This document shows, piece by piece, positions 1 to 9,500 of a DNA stretch of 38,193 bases; position 1 is the first letter of the stretch, and every line of letters starts with the position of its first letter. Below the pieces are notes generated by a model. The model saw nothing but the letters and a program-made list of their open reading frames with translations, was not told the origin of the DNA and ran no database searches. The translations under genes were made by a program, and so were the position numbers. Location of the stretch: positions 1 through 38,193 of the forward strand of contig CANQCC010000003.1 in NCBI GenBank assembly GCA_947589635.1. The letters are read 5' to 3'. This stretch comes from an uncultured Clostridia bacterium (GTDB lineage: Bacteria > Bacillota > Clostridia > Christensenellales > CAG-917).

Positions 1-2
1 AT

Positions 3-878
3 TCCGACAAGCGCATAACCGCCTATCACGAAAGCGGCCATGCCATTATCGCCAAAAAGATGAAAAACTGCGACAACGTGCACGAGGTCAGCATAATTCC
101 GCGCGGCATGGCGGCGGGCTATACGATAACCACGCCCGAGACGGACGACAATCATATGACCAAGAGCAAGCTGCTTGACAACATCACGATGCTGCTCGGC
201 GGAAGAGCGGCGGAAGAGCTTGTGATAAAGGATATCTCCACGGGCGCGTCCAACGACATACAGCGCGCAAGCAAGATCGCCCGCAAGATGGTCACGGAAT
301 GGGGCATGTCCGAGACCCTCGGCAACATGTATCTCGGTGCCAGCGAGGAGGTTTTCCTTGGCAGAGACTATCAGACGCAGCTCAATTTCAGCGACGAAGT
401 GGCGGCGAAGATAGACGACGAGGTCAAGCGCATACTCGACGCGCAATATCAGGTGGCGCTGTCTATTTTGCGCGAGAACAGGCCCATCATGGACGCCATG
501 GTCAAGCTGCTGTTTGAAAAAGAAACCATCTATGAGGACGAAATAGACGCGCTGTTCGGCGAAGAAAACAACGATAAGGACGGCATATTCTCCTCCAAGG
601 TCAACCGCTCCGAGGCGAACGACAAGCCTATGGACAAGCCCGCCGAGGAAAAACCCGCCAAGGGCAGAAGAAAGAAGGCGGACGGAACGCCCGAAGTCAT
701 AATACTTCCCGCGCCCGAAGGGATCGTCGAGTTGGTTGAAGAGGCCCCCTTGCAGTCGGAAGGCGAAGGGCAGGATAAAGCGCCCGAAGAGGGCGAGCAT
801 GGCAAAGCTCCCGCGGCGGACGGCGGAAGCGCGGACAACGGCGCAGACGGCGTAGCGGATAAAAAGGATAACGAATAA
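3..878 (+). CDS. ftsH: ATP-dependent zinc metalloprotease FtsH, C-terminal part (5' truncated)
   Basis: Membrane-anchored AAA+ protease that degrades misfolded membrane proteins and short-lived regulators. Only the M41 peptidase half is in the window. The frame is open from base 3 and starts inside the protease domain: the zinc motif HESGH (HEXXH) is encoded at 27-41. It is followed by the GGRAAEE segment and the TGASNDIQRA segment, whose Asp is the third zinc ligand in the family. The AAA domain and the N-terminal membrane helices lie upstream of the window. After the peptidase domain there is a tail of about 100 residues rich in Glu, Lys, Ala, Pro and Gly, longer than in classical FtsH and probably disordered. 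cysE follows after 45 bp without an obvious terminator. Family assignment is secure; the role of the tail is unknown. Confidence 0.95.
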   Translation, partial: SDKRITAYHESGHAIIAKKMKNCDNVHEVSIIPRGMAAGYTITTPETDDNHMTKSKLLDNITMLLGGRAAEELVIKDISTGASNDIQRASKIARKMVTEWGMSETLGNMYLGASEEVFLGRDYQTQLNFSDEVAAKIDDEVKRILDAQYQVALSILRENRPIMDAMVKLLFEKETIYEDEIDALFGEENNDKDGIFSSKVNRSEANDKPMDKPAEEKPAKGRRKKADGTPEVIILPAPEGIVELVEEAPLQSEGEGQDKAPEEGEHGKAPAADGGSADNGADGVADKKDNE

Positions 879-923
879 GCTGAAGAAGGAGGGGCTTTTG
901 CCCCATACATAACGGAGGAGAGA

Positions 924-1640
924 GTGACTCTCAGGCAGGCTAAAAAAGAAGATCTGAAAATAATTATGGACAGCGATCCCGCCGCGCTCAGCGAGCGGCA
1001 GGTCAGGCGCACTTACGCGGGCTATAAGGCGCTCAGTCTTTATCGGCTTGCGCACGCGCTTTGGCTTAAGGGGCGCAAAAACCTTGCTCTTCGGCTTAGT
1101 TGGCGCGCGAAGAGGAAGACGGGCATCGACATACATCCCGCGGCGGACATAGCTCCCGGCGTGTTCATCGATCACGGCGTGGGCGTAGTCATAGGCGAGA
1201 CCGCCAAGGTGGGCGAAGGTTGCGTGCTCTATCAGGGCGTGACTCTGGGCGGCACGGGCAAGCAGACGGGCAAGCGCCATCCCACTCTTGAGAGGGACGT
1301 CATGGCGTCTGCGGGCGCGAAGATACTCGGTCCCGTGACCATAGGCGAGGGCAGCAAGATAGGCGCGGGCAGCGTAGTGCTTAAGGACGTGCCCAAACAT
1401 TGCACCGTCGTCGGCGTTCCCGGGCGCATAGTCCGTCAGGACGGCAAGCGCGTGGAGGAGCTGGATCAAGTGCGGCTTCCCGACCCCATGCTTGAGGAGA
1501 TCGCAAGGCTGAACGCGCGCATTTGCGAGCTTGAAAACAAGGCGGGCATACACTCCTGCAGGTATTCGCTTGCCGTGGATGGGGATAATGCTCCCGCGGA
1601 CGAACTTGCCAAAGTCTCGGCGGACGAAGCTAAAGACTGA
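924..1640 (+). CDS. cysE: Serine O-acetyltransferase (CysE/EpsC type)
   Basis: Transfers acetyl from acetyl-CoA to L-serine, giving O-acetylserine, the acceptor for sulfide in cysteine synthesis. The 238-residue protein has the short N-terminus of the EpsC-like group, then a left-handed beta-helix of hexapeptide repeats from about residue 70 (IDIHPAADIAPGVFIDHG, VVIGETAKVGEGC). The active-site region contains HPTLERDV and is followed by GPVTIGEGSKIGAGSVV and VPKHCTVVGVPGRIV. The GTG start at 924 is chosen because GGAGGAG lies five bases upstream. The last 35 residues are an Ala/Asp-rich extension beyond the catalytic fold. cysS follows after 61 bp, reproducing the cysE-cysS pairing known from Firmicutes, which links cysteine synthesis to its use in translation. 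Confidence 0.93.
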   Translation: MTLRQAKKEDLKIIMDSDPAALSERQVRRTYAGYKALSLYRLAHALWLKGRKNLALRLSWRAKRKTGIDIHPAADIAPGVFIDHGVGVVIGETAKVGEGCVLYQGVTLGGTGKQTGKRHPTLERDVMASAGAKILGPVTIGEGSKIGAGSVVLKDVPKHCTVVGVPGRIVRQDGKRVEELDQVRLPDPMLEEIARLNARICELENKAGIHSCRYSLAVDGDNAPADELAKVSADEAKD

Positions 1641-1701
1641 GAAGTTAAAGGCCGATCGGATAAATTGAAAACGCCCGGGGAGGCGCCTTAAAGGAAGAAA
1701 T

Positions 1702-3093
1702 ATGAAGATTTTCAACACGCTTACACGCTGCAAAGAGGAGTTTGTCCCTCTAAGAGAGGGCAATGTCAACATGTACGCTTGCGGCATCACGGTGTCCGGC
1801 GAGGCGCACATTGGGCATGCGTATCAGGCGCTTATATACGATATCATCCGCAAATATCTTGAAAAGAAGGGCTACAGCGTAAAGTATGCGCGCAACTATA
1901 CGGACGTCGACGACAAAATAATCGCCAAATCGCGCGAGACGGGTATCCCCGCGCTTGAGTATGCCGCGATGATGATAAAAAATATCGACGCGCTCATGCG
2001 CCGGTTTCAGGTGGACGACCCGACGATATGGCTTAAGGCGACCGAAAATATCGACAACATAATAGATTTTATAAGCAGACTTATCGACAGCGGGCACGCC
2101 TACGCGACGGAGCGCGGCGACGTATATTTTGCGGTGGAAAGTTTCCCGGGATACGGCAAACTTAGCGGGCGGCGCACCGAAGACGCGTACGAGAGCGTGC
2201 GCATAGAAAACGAGGAGAACAAGCGCGACCCACTTGACTTCGCGCTTTGGAAATCCGCCAAAGAAGGCGAGATATATTGGGCTTCCCCCTGGGGCAACGG
2301 CAGGCCGGGTTGGCACATCGAGTGCTCCGCGATGAACAGGCGCGCCTTTGGCGAGCAGATCGACATTCACGGCGGCGGTAGGGACCTCATCTTCCCCCAT
2401 CACGAAAACGAAATAGCGCAGACCGAGGCTCTCACGGGCAAGCCGTTCGCCAAATATTGGATACACAACGGACTTATCAAGGTCAACGGCCAGAAGATGA
2501 GCAAATCGCTTGGCAACAGCGTGCTGCTTAAGGACCTGCTTGACGAATATTCTCCCGAGACGGTCAAGTATGCTCTGCTGCAGACCAACTACCGCGGCGA
2601 TATCAACATCACGGACTCTCTCTTCCCGGAGGCGGACAAGCACATGTACGGCTTTTATAAGACGCTTGCGGACGTCGAGGCGAGCGGGCTTGAGGCGGAG
2701 GGCGGCGCGCAGGACATCGACGACGAGTTTGACAAGGCGATGGACGACGACTTCAACACCGCCAAAGCGCTTGCGGACTTGTTTGGACACTTCAAGCGCA
2801 TAAAGGCGAAACTTGCCGCGGGCGACGAGGGCGCGGTCCGCGACGCAAGGCAGATCAAAAAGACATACGGACTGCTTGGGCTTTTCAGGACGGAACCGAA
2901 AGAATTTATCGCCTATTACGAGGCAAAGTCAAGCGGGGATATCCCCGAGGACGTGCAGGAGTTAATAAAAGCGCGCGCGGAAGCGAAGGCTCAAAAGAAT
3001 TGGGCGCTTGCGGATGAGCTTAGGGCGAAGATAGGCGAGATGGGCTTTGCGGTCAAGGACACAAAGGAAGGCCCCGTAGTCACAAGAATTTGA
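1702..3093 (+). CDS. cysS: Cysteinyl-tRNA synthetase
   Basis: Class I aminoacyl-tRNA synthetase that charges tRNA-Cys in the cytoplasm. The protein is 463 residues, the usual length. The HIGH motif is at residues 36-39 and KMSKS at 265-269. The catalytic zinc ligands of the family are visible: Cys27 in the MYACGIT segment, Cys in HIECSAM, and the FPHHENE segment. The C-terminal DALR and anticodon-binding part ends with the typical KAQKNWALADELRAKI helix. The ATG is preceded by AAAGGAAGAA. Transcription probably comes from the ftsH-cysE side, and a terminator hairpin follows 25 bp after the stop. Confidence 0.97.
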   Translation: MKIFNTLTRCKEEFVPLREGNVNMYACGITVSGEAHIGHAYQALIYDIIRKYLEKKGYSVKYARNYTDVDDKIIAKSRETGIPALEYAAMMIKNIDALMRRFQVDDPTIWLKATENIDNIIDFISRLIDSGHAYATERGDVYFAVESFPGYGKLSGRRTEDAYESVRIENEENKRDPLDFALWKSAKEGEIYWASPWGNGRPGWHIECSAMNRRAFGEQIDIHGGGRDLIFPHHENEIAQTEALTGKPFAKYWIHNGLIKVNGQKMSKSLGNSVLLKDLLDEYSPETVKYALLQTNYRGDINITDSLFPEADKHMYGFYKTLADVEASGLEAEGGAQDIDDEFDKAMDDDFNTAKALADLFGHFKRIKAKLAAGDEGAVRDARQIKKTYGLLGLFRTEPKEFIAYYEAKSSGDIPEDVQELIKARAEAKAQKNWALADELRAKIGEMGFAVKDTKEGPVVTRI

Positions 3094-3118
3094 CAATAAA
3101 GGCATTTTACGGCATAAA

Positions 3119-3143
3119 AACGGCGGGATAAACCGTCGTTTTT
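3119..3143 (+). terminator. Intrinsic terminator after cysS
   Basis: AACGGCGG, a six-base loop and CCGTCGTT form an 8-bp stem with one G-U pair, followed by a short T run. It stands 25 bp after the cysS stop and separates the ftsH-cysE-cysS group from the next gene. Confidence 0.75.
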
Positions 3144-3207
3144 GTATATAAGGCAAAAAATTTATGCGTCATCGCGCCAATGGAAAAATCAGGCGGAATA
3201 ATAAAGA

Positions 3208-3235
3208 ATAGTACGCCCAAAAGCGCGCATACTAT
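3208..3235. repeat. Imperfect inverted repeat ahead of the small membrane protein gene
   Basis: ATAGTACGC and GCATACTAT are inverted copies (8 of 9 positions) separated by 10 bp. The element ends 26 bp before the ATG at 3262 and just upstream of the AAGGAGG ribosome binding site. It could be an operator or a leader hairpin; no regulator is identified. Confidence 0.4.
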
Positions 3236-3261
3236 CTGTAGCACATTAAGGAGGTGCACAT

Positions 3262-3498
3262 ATGGACGACAGAAATATTGTTAAAAAACTCGCTCAGCTT
3301 ACAAACATGAATGTGATGGTGCTGTTTGTGCTCATCGCGTTTTTGGCGTTGTCTATCGGGCTTGCGTTCTACTTTCTTGTCCCGGGCAGCGTGGGTTACG
3401 GCGTAGGGATCACGATGTTTGTCGTGGCGTCGCTTCTGTTTGTAATCGGCGAGGTAAACTACTTTATGAAGTCAAAGCGTATCGATTGGCAAAACTGA
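3262..3498 (+). CDS. Small two-helix membrane protein of unknown function
   Basis: A 78-residue protein that I do not recognise as a named family. It has a short charged N-terminus (residues 1-14), a first hydrophobic helix at about 19-41, a Pro-Gly turn, a second helix at about 46-66, and a basic C-terminal tail. Both ends would therefore face the same side of the membrane. The ribosome binding site AAGGAGGTG is strong, and the gene is flanked by a terminator on each side, so it is probably a single-gene transcription unit. The clean start, good ribosome binding site and own terminator support a real gene. Confidence 0.8.
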   Translation: MDDRNIVKKLAQLTNMNVMVLFVLIAFLALSIGLAFYFLVPGSVGYGVGITMFVVASLLFVIGEVNYFMKSKRIDWQN

Positions 3499-3518
3499 GT
3501 AAGCCGATCGGACAAAGC

Positions 3519-3546
3519 AAAAGGGACTGCGAAGGCGGTCCCTTTT
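3519..3546 (+). terminator. Intrinsic terminator after the small membrane protein gene
   Basis: AAAAGGGAC pairs perfectly with GTCCCTTTT, with three more pairs (one G-U) closing a GAAG loop. It is 20 bp after the stop codon. Confidence 0.85.
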
Positions 3547-3602
3547 GTCATAATTTTAATGCGTAATTTTGCATGAAAACAAGCGGCACTTTCTTGCCCA
3601 CG

Positions 3603-3657
3603 ATATTTTGCCTGCGCAAGGCGTTAAAGCTCATTAACTTGTCGCAAGGCAAAATAT
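3603..3657. repeat. Nested inverted repeat, two head-to-head CGCAAGGC elements
   Basis: ATATTTTGCC (3603-3612) is matched by GGCAAAATAT (3648-3657); with a one-base bulge the match extends to about 14 bp (ATATTTTGCCTGCG against CGCAAGGCAAAATAT). Inside the loop GTTAA and TTAAC form a second hairpin. It lies downstream of the 936-residue lipoprotein gene on the minus strand, so it may fold in the 3' end of that mRNA, but it has no clear U tract. Confidence 0.6.
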
Positions 3658-3671
3658 AGCATTATCGTTTG

Positions 3672-3700
3672 TCGCAAGACAGCGATGTTTTGGCTTGCGA
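3672..3700. repeat. Inverted repeat TCGCAAG / CTTGCGA
   Basis: Perfect 7-bp inverted repeat (3672-3678 and 3694-3700) just after the stop of the minus-strand lipoprotein gene. It belongs to the same CGCAAG-type sequence as the neighbouring inverted repeat. Confidence 0.5.
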
Positions 3701-3721
3701 TTTGATGTGCGAGGCTTGCGC

Positions 3722-6532
3722 TTATGCCCAGGCGCTGCCGTTGAAGGTGTAGGTCTTGTCCGTCTGCATGTCTGCGTCGCCTATCGTCGCGTTGCACACG
3801 ATATCCGTCACTTTGTCGTTGGGGTCATTTTGAGACAGCAGCGGGAAGGTGGACGCGGAGCCCTCTTTGATGGTGATGGTCAGCGTGGTTTTTGGCGAGA
3901 CGATGACCGTCGCGCCCGCGACCTCGGAGGTTATCTTGCCGCCGAAGTACGCGCCGTTTTCTATGTGCAGAGTGCCGTTGACGATAAGTTTCGCCTCCCC
4001 TTTGTTGTGAGGATAGACCGGGTGGTTATATACCACCGACTCGTCCTGCCAACTGCCGTCGTAGACCGCCAGGGAACCGTAGGCCATGTTTTGATAGAGG
4101 CCTATATAAAAGTCTGCGCCCTTTTCCACGGTGAGTTTTGCGCCGGGCAGCAATTTGTATCTCATGCCCAACTTCAGCGAGTAGCCGGTATTAAGGGTTA
4201 TGTCGTACATATGCGGCACGGCAAAGTCGATCGCGCCCGTCGTTACAAGCTGCTCAAAGCCGGAGAAAGACACCTTCAGGCTGAGTTTACCGACAGCGAC
4301 ATCGCCCAGGATGTCCAATTTTGTGGAGGTCTTATATTTGTCGGCAAGCTCCATTTTGTTGTTGCTGAGCGTTATGCCGGCGTTATATTCGGACGAAACT
4401 TTCACTTTGAGTTCCCCGTTTTGCAGGTTTAGAAGTGCGCCCGTTTTGCCGACTATCAAAACCTCCGTATCGTTGTGTTGCTCGCCCGCGTAGATGGAGC
4501 AATATACAAACACTTTAGCGCCGTATTTCAAGGTCTGATATACCTGGATGTTGGGCATCTCATACTGATTGAATGGGCAGATTTCGTACGTCGTATAGAC
4601 CTGCGCGGTGTTGGATCCGCCGCGGAAGTCGCGCACCACAAACGGAGTGTAAATCGTGCCGCCGTCAAGCGCGATAAGTTGTCCGTCGCCCTTGATGTAG
4701 CCGTGATTTTGCAGGGTCCCGCCCGCCGCGACGGTTATGCAGGCGCCTTCGAGGATGTCTATCTGCGCGTACTCGCCCTGAGTTGCGCCCTGGAAGGTAA
4801 ACGTGTCCTTGCTGCTGCTTATGCCGCCCACTACGACAGCGCCGTTCACGGTGAGGTTTGCGCCATCTTTCAGCGTGAGCTTTCGCCTGAGATTGTTTTG
4901 CTCGTCGGAGATATCTATATAGAAGATGGTGGAAGTCACTTCAAGGTGCCCCGTGATGTGCGCGTCGTCATCCGAGCCGTCATAGGGCAGCACAAGTCTG
5001 GACAGCGCATTCAAGGTGTAATCGCCTTTGATAAGATGAGTGTCGCAAAGGGGAAGAATTATAAACGTATCGCCCGTCGCGTATCCCGAAACCTTCGTGG
5101 GGTCGACGGCAAGCGCGTCTTCCAAAGTGCGCTTCATCTGAGATTTTATATTGCCGGTCGCGTCCTTAAGGTATGTGGATACGCACCTTATCTTTATCGT
5201 CTTGCTGTCGCGCGCCTCTTTATAATGCGCGCTCTCCTTAAGCACCGCGGTAAGCGTGTACGTGCCGCCGTCCGTTATGGAGAATGAGGCGCCGTTTACG
5301 GGCTCGCCGTCAAGCAAAAACTCAAACTGAGGCGCATCTTTATAAGCTTGCGTAGTCACGGTTGCCGAAGCGGAGAAGGCCAGAGGCTCTCCCGTCCAAT
5401 CCCTCAAGCGCACGCTGTCGTCGATATTCAGCGAACAATTGGCGGGCAGCTTAGTCACATGCACCGTGAAAGAGGTAGACGCCATCGCGGTAGAGTTGTT
5501 TTCCGCCATCGCGGTAAGCTCGCACCTGAACTGATAATCTCCCACCTCGAGGCCGGATATATCATAATTTTCGCCGCTCGATTTAAGCTCGTCCGCGCCG
5601 TCCTCGCCCGTGCCTATGCGGTACCATGCCACGCTGTAGGTTATGCCGTTTGGCGCGACGGCAGAGGCGGCCCCTTTAAGGCGCAGCGTGCCTGTGTACA
5701 GCACCGAAAAGTCTGTGCCCGAAGTGCCTCCCAGCCCCGTGTCGGTTATGACGGGAGGGGCGGGTGCGTCCGCGTTGTATATGGGATAGTAGGTGGACTC
5801 ATAGTCGCCGACCGTAGTTGTGCCTTCGGCGTATACGGCTCCTCCGGTTCCCTTTTTCCAGCCCGCAAACGTGTGTCCCGCCTTTGCGGGAGGGTCGACG
5901 GGCGGAGGGGGCAACTGCTCGTTGGGATCGCCGGAATATCTGAACAGCGTTTCGCCGTTCGCGACGAAAGACGCGCATCCGCCCGCTTCCTGCAAGTCCG
6001 CCTGAATGGTCATATCGCTCTCGATGGCGGCGTCGCTTTCCCAGGTGTCGTTACCGCTTTTCCAACCGACAAATTTGTTCATTTTGGGGATTTTCATCCA
6101 GAAGTCGTTAAATTCGGGCGGGGTAGCCTCCCCTCCGTGCTCCACTTGTTGAGGATCGCACAGGTCTTTGGCACTGTCCCCGCTTCCAACGACGAAGCGC
6201 ACTGTGTAGACGTTTATCTCCCAGATAACATAAAGTTTCGAGCCGTCCGAAATCACGCTATTTTCCGAAATCGGCGGTTCGCCGTCCTCGTACAGCGAAA
6301 GTCCCGTCGCGTGATAGCCCTTGTACACATACGGGCACTCCCAGGAGGACAGCTCGGAGCGGAGCAGGGTGTAATCCTCGTGCGCGGAAGTGCCGTTGTT
6401 GGCGTAGATCGTGACGGTTATGGGCGTCTCTTTGGCCGTCTTGTTGCACGCAGCCAGCGTAAACGCAAGCGCAAGGATCAAAACAGCCGCTGCCGCAAGC
6501 CATATTGCGGTCTTTTTAAGGTAGCGTCGCAT
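3722..6532 (-). CDS. Large lipoprotein with InlB-like B-repeats and beta-helix-like region
   Basis: A 936-residue surface protein. The N-terminus has basic residues, a hydrophobic stretch and the lipobox LAAC, with Cys at residue 29, so it is probably lipidated by Lgt and cleaved by signal peptidase II. Residues of about 35-260 contain copies of a module resembling the Listeria-Bacteroides (InlB B-repeat, Flg_new) repeat, with FVGWKSGNDTW and TFAGWKKGTGG as landmarks. An Ig-like region follows (about 265-450). The rest is a series of short Gly- and Asn-rich beta strands such as LTVNGAVVVGG and GEAKLIVNGTLHIENGA, suggestive of a right-handed beta-helix. No catalytic motif or sortase signal was seen. 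The ribosome binding site AAGGAG is well placed. It is the last gene of the ABC unit, 36 bp after the 1059-residue gene. Exact function unknown. Confidence 0.85.
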   Translation of the reverse strand: MRRYLKKTAIWLAAAAVLILALAFTLAACNKTAKETPITVTIYANNGTSAHEDYTLLRSELSSWECPYVYKGYHATGLSLYEDGEPPISENSVISDGSKLYVIWEINVYTVRFVVGSGDSAKDLCDPQQVEHGGEATPPEFNDFWMKIPKMNKFVGWKSGNDTWESDAAIESDMTIQADLQEAGGCASFVANGETLFRYSGDPNEQLPPPPVDPPAKAGHTFAGWKKGTGGAVYAEGTTTVGDYESTYYPIYNADAPAPPVITDTGLGGTSGTDFSVLYTGTLRLKGAASAVAPNGITYSVAWYRIGTGEDGADELKSSGENYDISGLEVGDYQFRCELTAMAENNSTAMASTSFTVHVTKLPANCSLNIDDSVRLRDWTGEPLAFSASATVTTQAYKDAPQFEFLLDGEPVNGASFSITDGGTYTLTAVLKESAHYKEARDSKTIKIRCVSTYLKDATGNIKSQMKRTLEDALAVDPTKVSGYATGDTFIILPLCDTHLIKGDYTLNALSRLVLPYDGSDDDAHITGHLEVTSTIFYIDISDEQNNLRRKLTLKDGANLTVNGAVVVGGISSSKDTFTFQGATQGEYAQIDILEGACITVAAGGTLQNHGYIKGDGQLIALDGGTIYTPFVVRDFRGGSNTAQVYTTYEICPFNQYEMPNIQVYQTLKYGAKVFVYCSIYAGEQHNDTEVLIVGKTGALLNLQNGELKVKVSSEYNAGITLSNNKMELADKYKTSTKLDILGDVAVGKLSLKVSFSGFEQLVTTGAIDFAVPHMYDITLNTGYSLKLGMRYKLLPGAKLTVEKGADFYIGLYQNMAYGSLAVYDGSWQDESVVYNHPVYPHNKGEAKLIVNGTLHIENGAYFGGKITSEVAGATVIVSPKTTLTITIKEGSASTFPLLSQNDPNDKVTDIVCNATIGDADMQTDKTYTFNGSAWA

Positions 6533-6568
6533 ACGAATCTCCTTATATTTTATATCGCATATTATTTT

Positions 6569-9500
6569 TTACGGTTTATATCTGTACTCGCTTGTCGCGT
6601 CAAACATGACAAACCTGAAGTCCTCTTCTCCCGCCGCAAGCGGCAACAAGGAGCCTTGCATCGATATGTTTGCGTCGTAGGAATTTTCAAGCATGGACAG
6701 GTTCATCGTATAAGTCGACATCGGATAGAACGTGTACCCCGACATATCCAGCATATGATAATTTTTGCCGCCGCCGTAGAAGGCTATGCCGCCGTGCACG
6801 CATTTTTCGTCCCCATTGTCCCCCTTGACGACGTCTATCAGGTTGCCGTAGCGATCCTTGTCATACATGAACGCAAAGTCCACAAGCGCCTTTATGTCAA
6901 GCCGCAGGAAGGACGCCGCGCCGCCCGAGCCGGACAGCTCTATAAGCGTGCTGCTGTCCACGTTGTCGATGGGTTTCCAGTCCGCAAGCTCCACTCTTCC
7001 CTCGAGGTGCAGCAGCGCGGGGTAGGACGTGCCCGCAAGCCCCTTCCACGATTGCACAAGCGATGTTGCTATGCCCGCGGAGGGGCCGTCGGCAAGCATC
7101 TTGCCCGCAAAGTGGCTCTCCATGCCTATCGCAAACAGGCCGCTTGTGCTGAGAGTGCTGTCGCGAAGGGTGACCTCCGTCAGCAGGTAGCGGTTGATAA
7201 AATATTCGTCGTTGATATACTCGTCGCAAGCGGCGGAATTGAAGTTTGCATAATCGTTTCCGTTTGCGTCCTTAAGGGCGGGGGAGGGCGCGTTATAATC
7301 CGCGCTTCTAATTATGCGGTTGGTGCCCATCTTAAGCAGGAATTCGCGCGCGTTTTGCAGCGTGCAGCCCTCTATAAGCACGTTTATCTTTTCCTCTTCG
7401 ACGTTTACGGGACTGTCCGCGTCGACGCCCGCCTTGCCGAATATCCTGACTACCGTCCTTCCGTTAGCCACGCGGCAATTTCTTACGGTGGCGTCGTTCA
7501 TTATCTCAAGCGTCGTCCCGGTGTAGCTGAGAAGGGACAGATTGAGGGTGGGGTTTCCGTTGTCGTCCGCGTCGTACAGGCTTTGGTCGTCGCAGCCCTT
7601 AAGGGTCACGTTGTCCAGGGTCAATCCCTCTTCGCGCACGAGGAAGATTATGTTGTCCTGCCCCTTGACGGACGCCGTCTGCCCCGCCGCCACAAAGTCG
7701 AGAGGCCCCGAAAACACCGAGAACGTGGGCTTGTCCGTCTCGTCAAGCGTGTTGGTCAGGTATTCTGCGTTTATCTGATGCCCGTTGCCAAAGATGTCGC
7801 CTTTTATCTCAAGCGCGTACTTGACTGTGGGCTGCGCTTGTCCGTTGTTTTTGTAGAATTGCCAATCCCAGGTCGTGGGCAGTTCCTTGACGTAGCGGCG
7901 CTGTATGTCCAGCCCTTCGGAGTCGGACACTTTCTTTGCAAGCCGTCCGTTTCTTATCAGGCGTTTGCCGTCGGAGTCGCGCTCGTAGAGGTCCTCGCCA
8001 AGGTAGACGTCGCGCTCCAGCACCGTCTTTTTGCCCTCGTTCATGGCGCGGGTGAGGTCGTCTCTCGCCCTTTCGGGGGAGAGGTCTTCGCCAATGCTTA
8101 TGCCGTCCACCGCCATAAACGTCAGTTTTGCGGGGGATACGCCGCGCTTTTCGCCGTATTTCCAGCGCGCCGTGAGGGTCAACTGCCCATTCTTTTTGAC
8201 AAGCAGGGAAAGTTTTGCGTTTGCAATATCAATTTCGCCGCCCTCGTCGTCGGAAAGCTCAAAGATTATGTCGTCGAAGGACGTCGCCTGTTCGCCGCCT
8301 TTGCCCAGCGCGATAAAGCCGAGCTCGCGTGGGTTGTCAAGAATTTCGCCGTTTTGCCCATAGCGTTTGCCCGCTATCGCAAGCAGTCCCGCGCCGTGCG
8401 AACCCGCCGTCTCCTTGAAGGACAGCGACTCATAGGCGTGCGCGACAGTAAGTTTGCGCTCTATCACGCCCGAAGTCACAAGCTCGCCTTCCTCGTCCGT
8501 CTGAGTCCAATACACCTTGAGGGTGGCGTCTCCCACTCCAAGCGCGTCGATTATTGCTCGTTCGCCGTCCGCGCTTTTTACCGACGCGACTGTCGCGCCC
8601 GCCGAAATTATCTCCCAGCGGTAGGTCAGGCGATCGTTTTTGGGAGTCGCCGAAACCATGAACGTCGTGCTGTCGCCCAACATCATCAAAAGCTTGTCGT
8701 CGTCCGCGCGGTTGCCCGCCGAGTAGATCCTGAATCTGTATTCGGCAAATTCCACGTCGACCCGGAAAGCGGCTTCGCCCACGCCGAGCGTATACGTCTT
8801 GCGGCACTCCGCGTCCACGGACGAGGCAAGCCTCGCCTGCACTCTGAACGCGCCCGATATCCCCTCTATGGGAGATGAGATCACGTCTATGTTTGCGCCG
8901 GTCTCGTCTTTAAGCGTTATGTCGTTTGAGGAAGTCCCCGCGGGGGCTTGCAGGAAGAAGGAAAAGTCCGAAGAGCGCAAGGGTGCGGAAAGTTTTACGC
9001 CGCTTTGCGCGTCCTTGCCCTCCAGCGTGGTCCCGCCCGCCTTTGTCACGTTGAGTTTTATCGTGACGGGATCCGCCTTGCCTATCTTCATTGTGACGAC
9101 GGAGCTTCCGTCAAATCTCGCGCAGATATCGCCGCTGAGCGCGTCCACGCTAAGCCTCGTCTCGTCCGAAGAGGAGTAATTTATCTCGGAGGGGGACACG
9201 TCGGGGAAGCAGGTCGCGCCAAGGGTATAATCTCCGCTTACGACGTCCGCCTCGAAGTCCGCGTCCGCGCCCGCCTTGAGCTGCACCTTTTCACCGCTCG
9301 CGTCGCGCAGGTCGGGGGAGGCCTTTATGACGTCGCTCGCCCTTATCACAAATTGCACGCTTGCGGTAAACGCGCCGTCCTCGCTCGCGTAGGTTATCTT
9401 GACTTTGCCTATGTCGGTTATGTCGAAATATTTGCCGTTTTCGTCCTCCGCGAGGGCGACCGTCGTTGACGGCTCCCCTGTTTCGGCGTCCGTCACCGAT

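Noticed and set aside
1651-3512. Repeated palindrome CCGATCGG after cysE and after the small membrane protein gene
   Set aside because: Only two copies of an 8-bp sequence, both in GC-rich context; chance is a sufficient explanation.
5348-8878. A 1176-codon open frame on the plus strand
   Set aside because: It lies opposite the lipoprotein and the 1059-residue protein, is rich in Arg, His and Cys, and has no domain or ribosome binding site; it is a shadow of GC-biased codons on the other strand.
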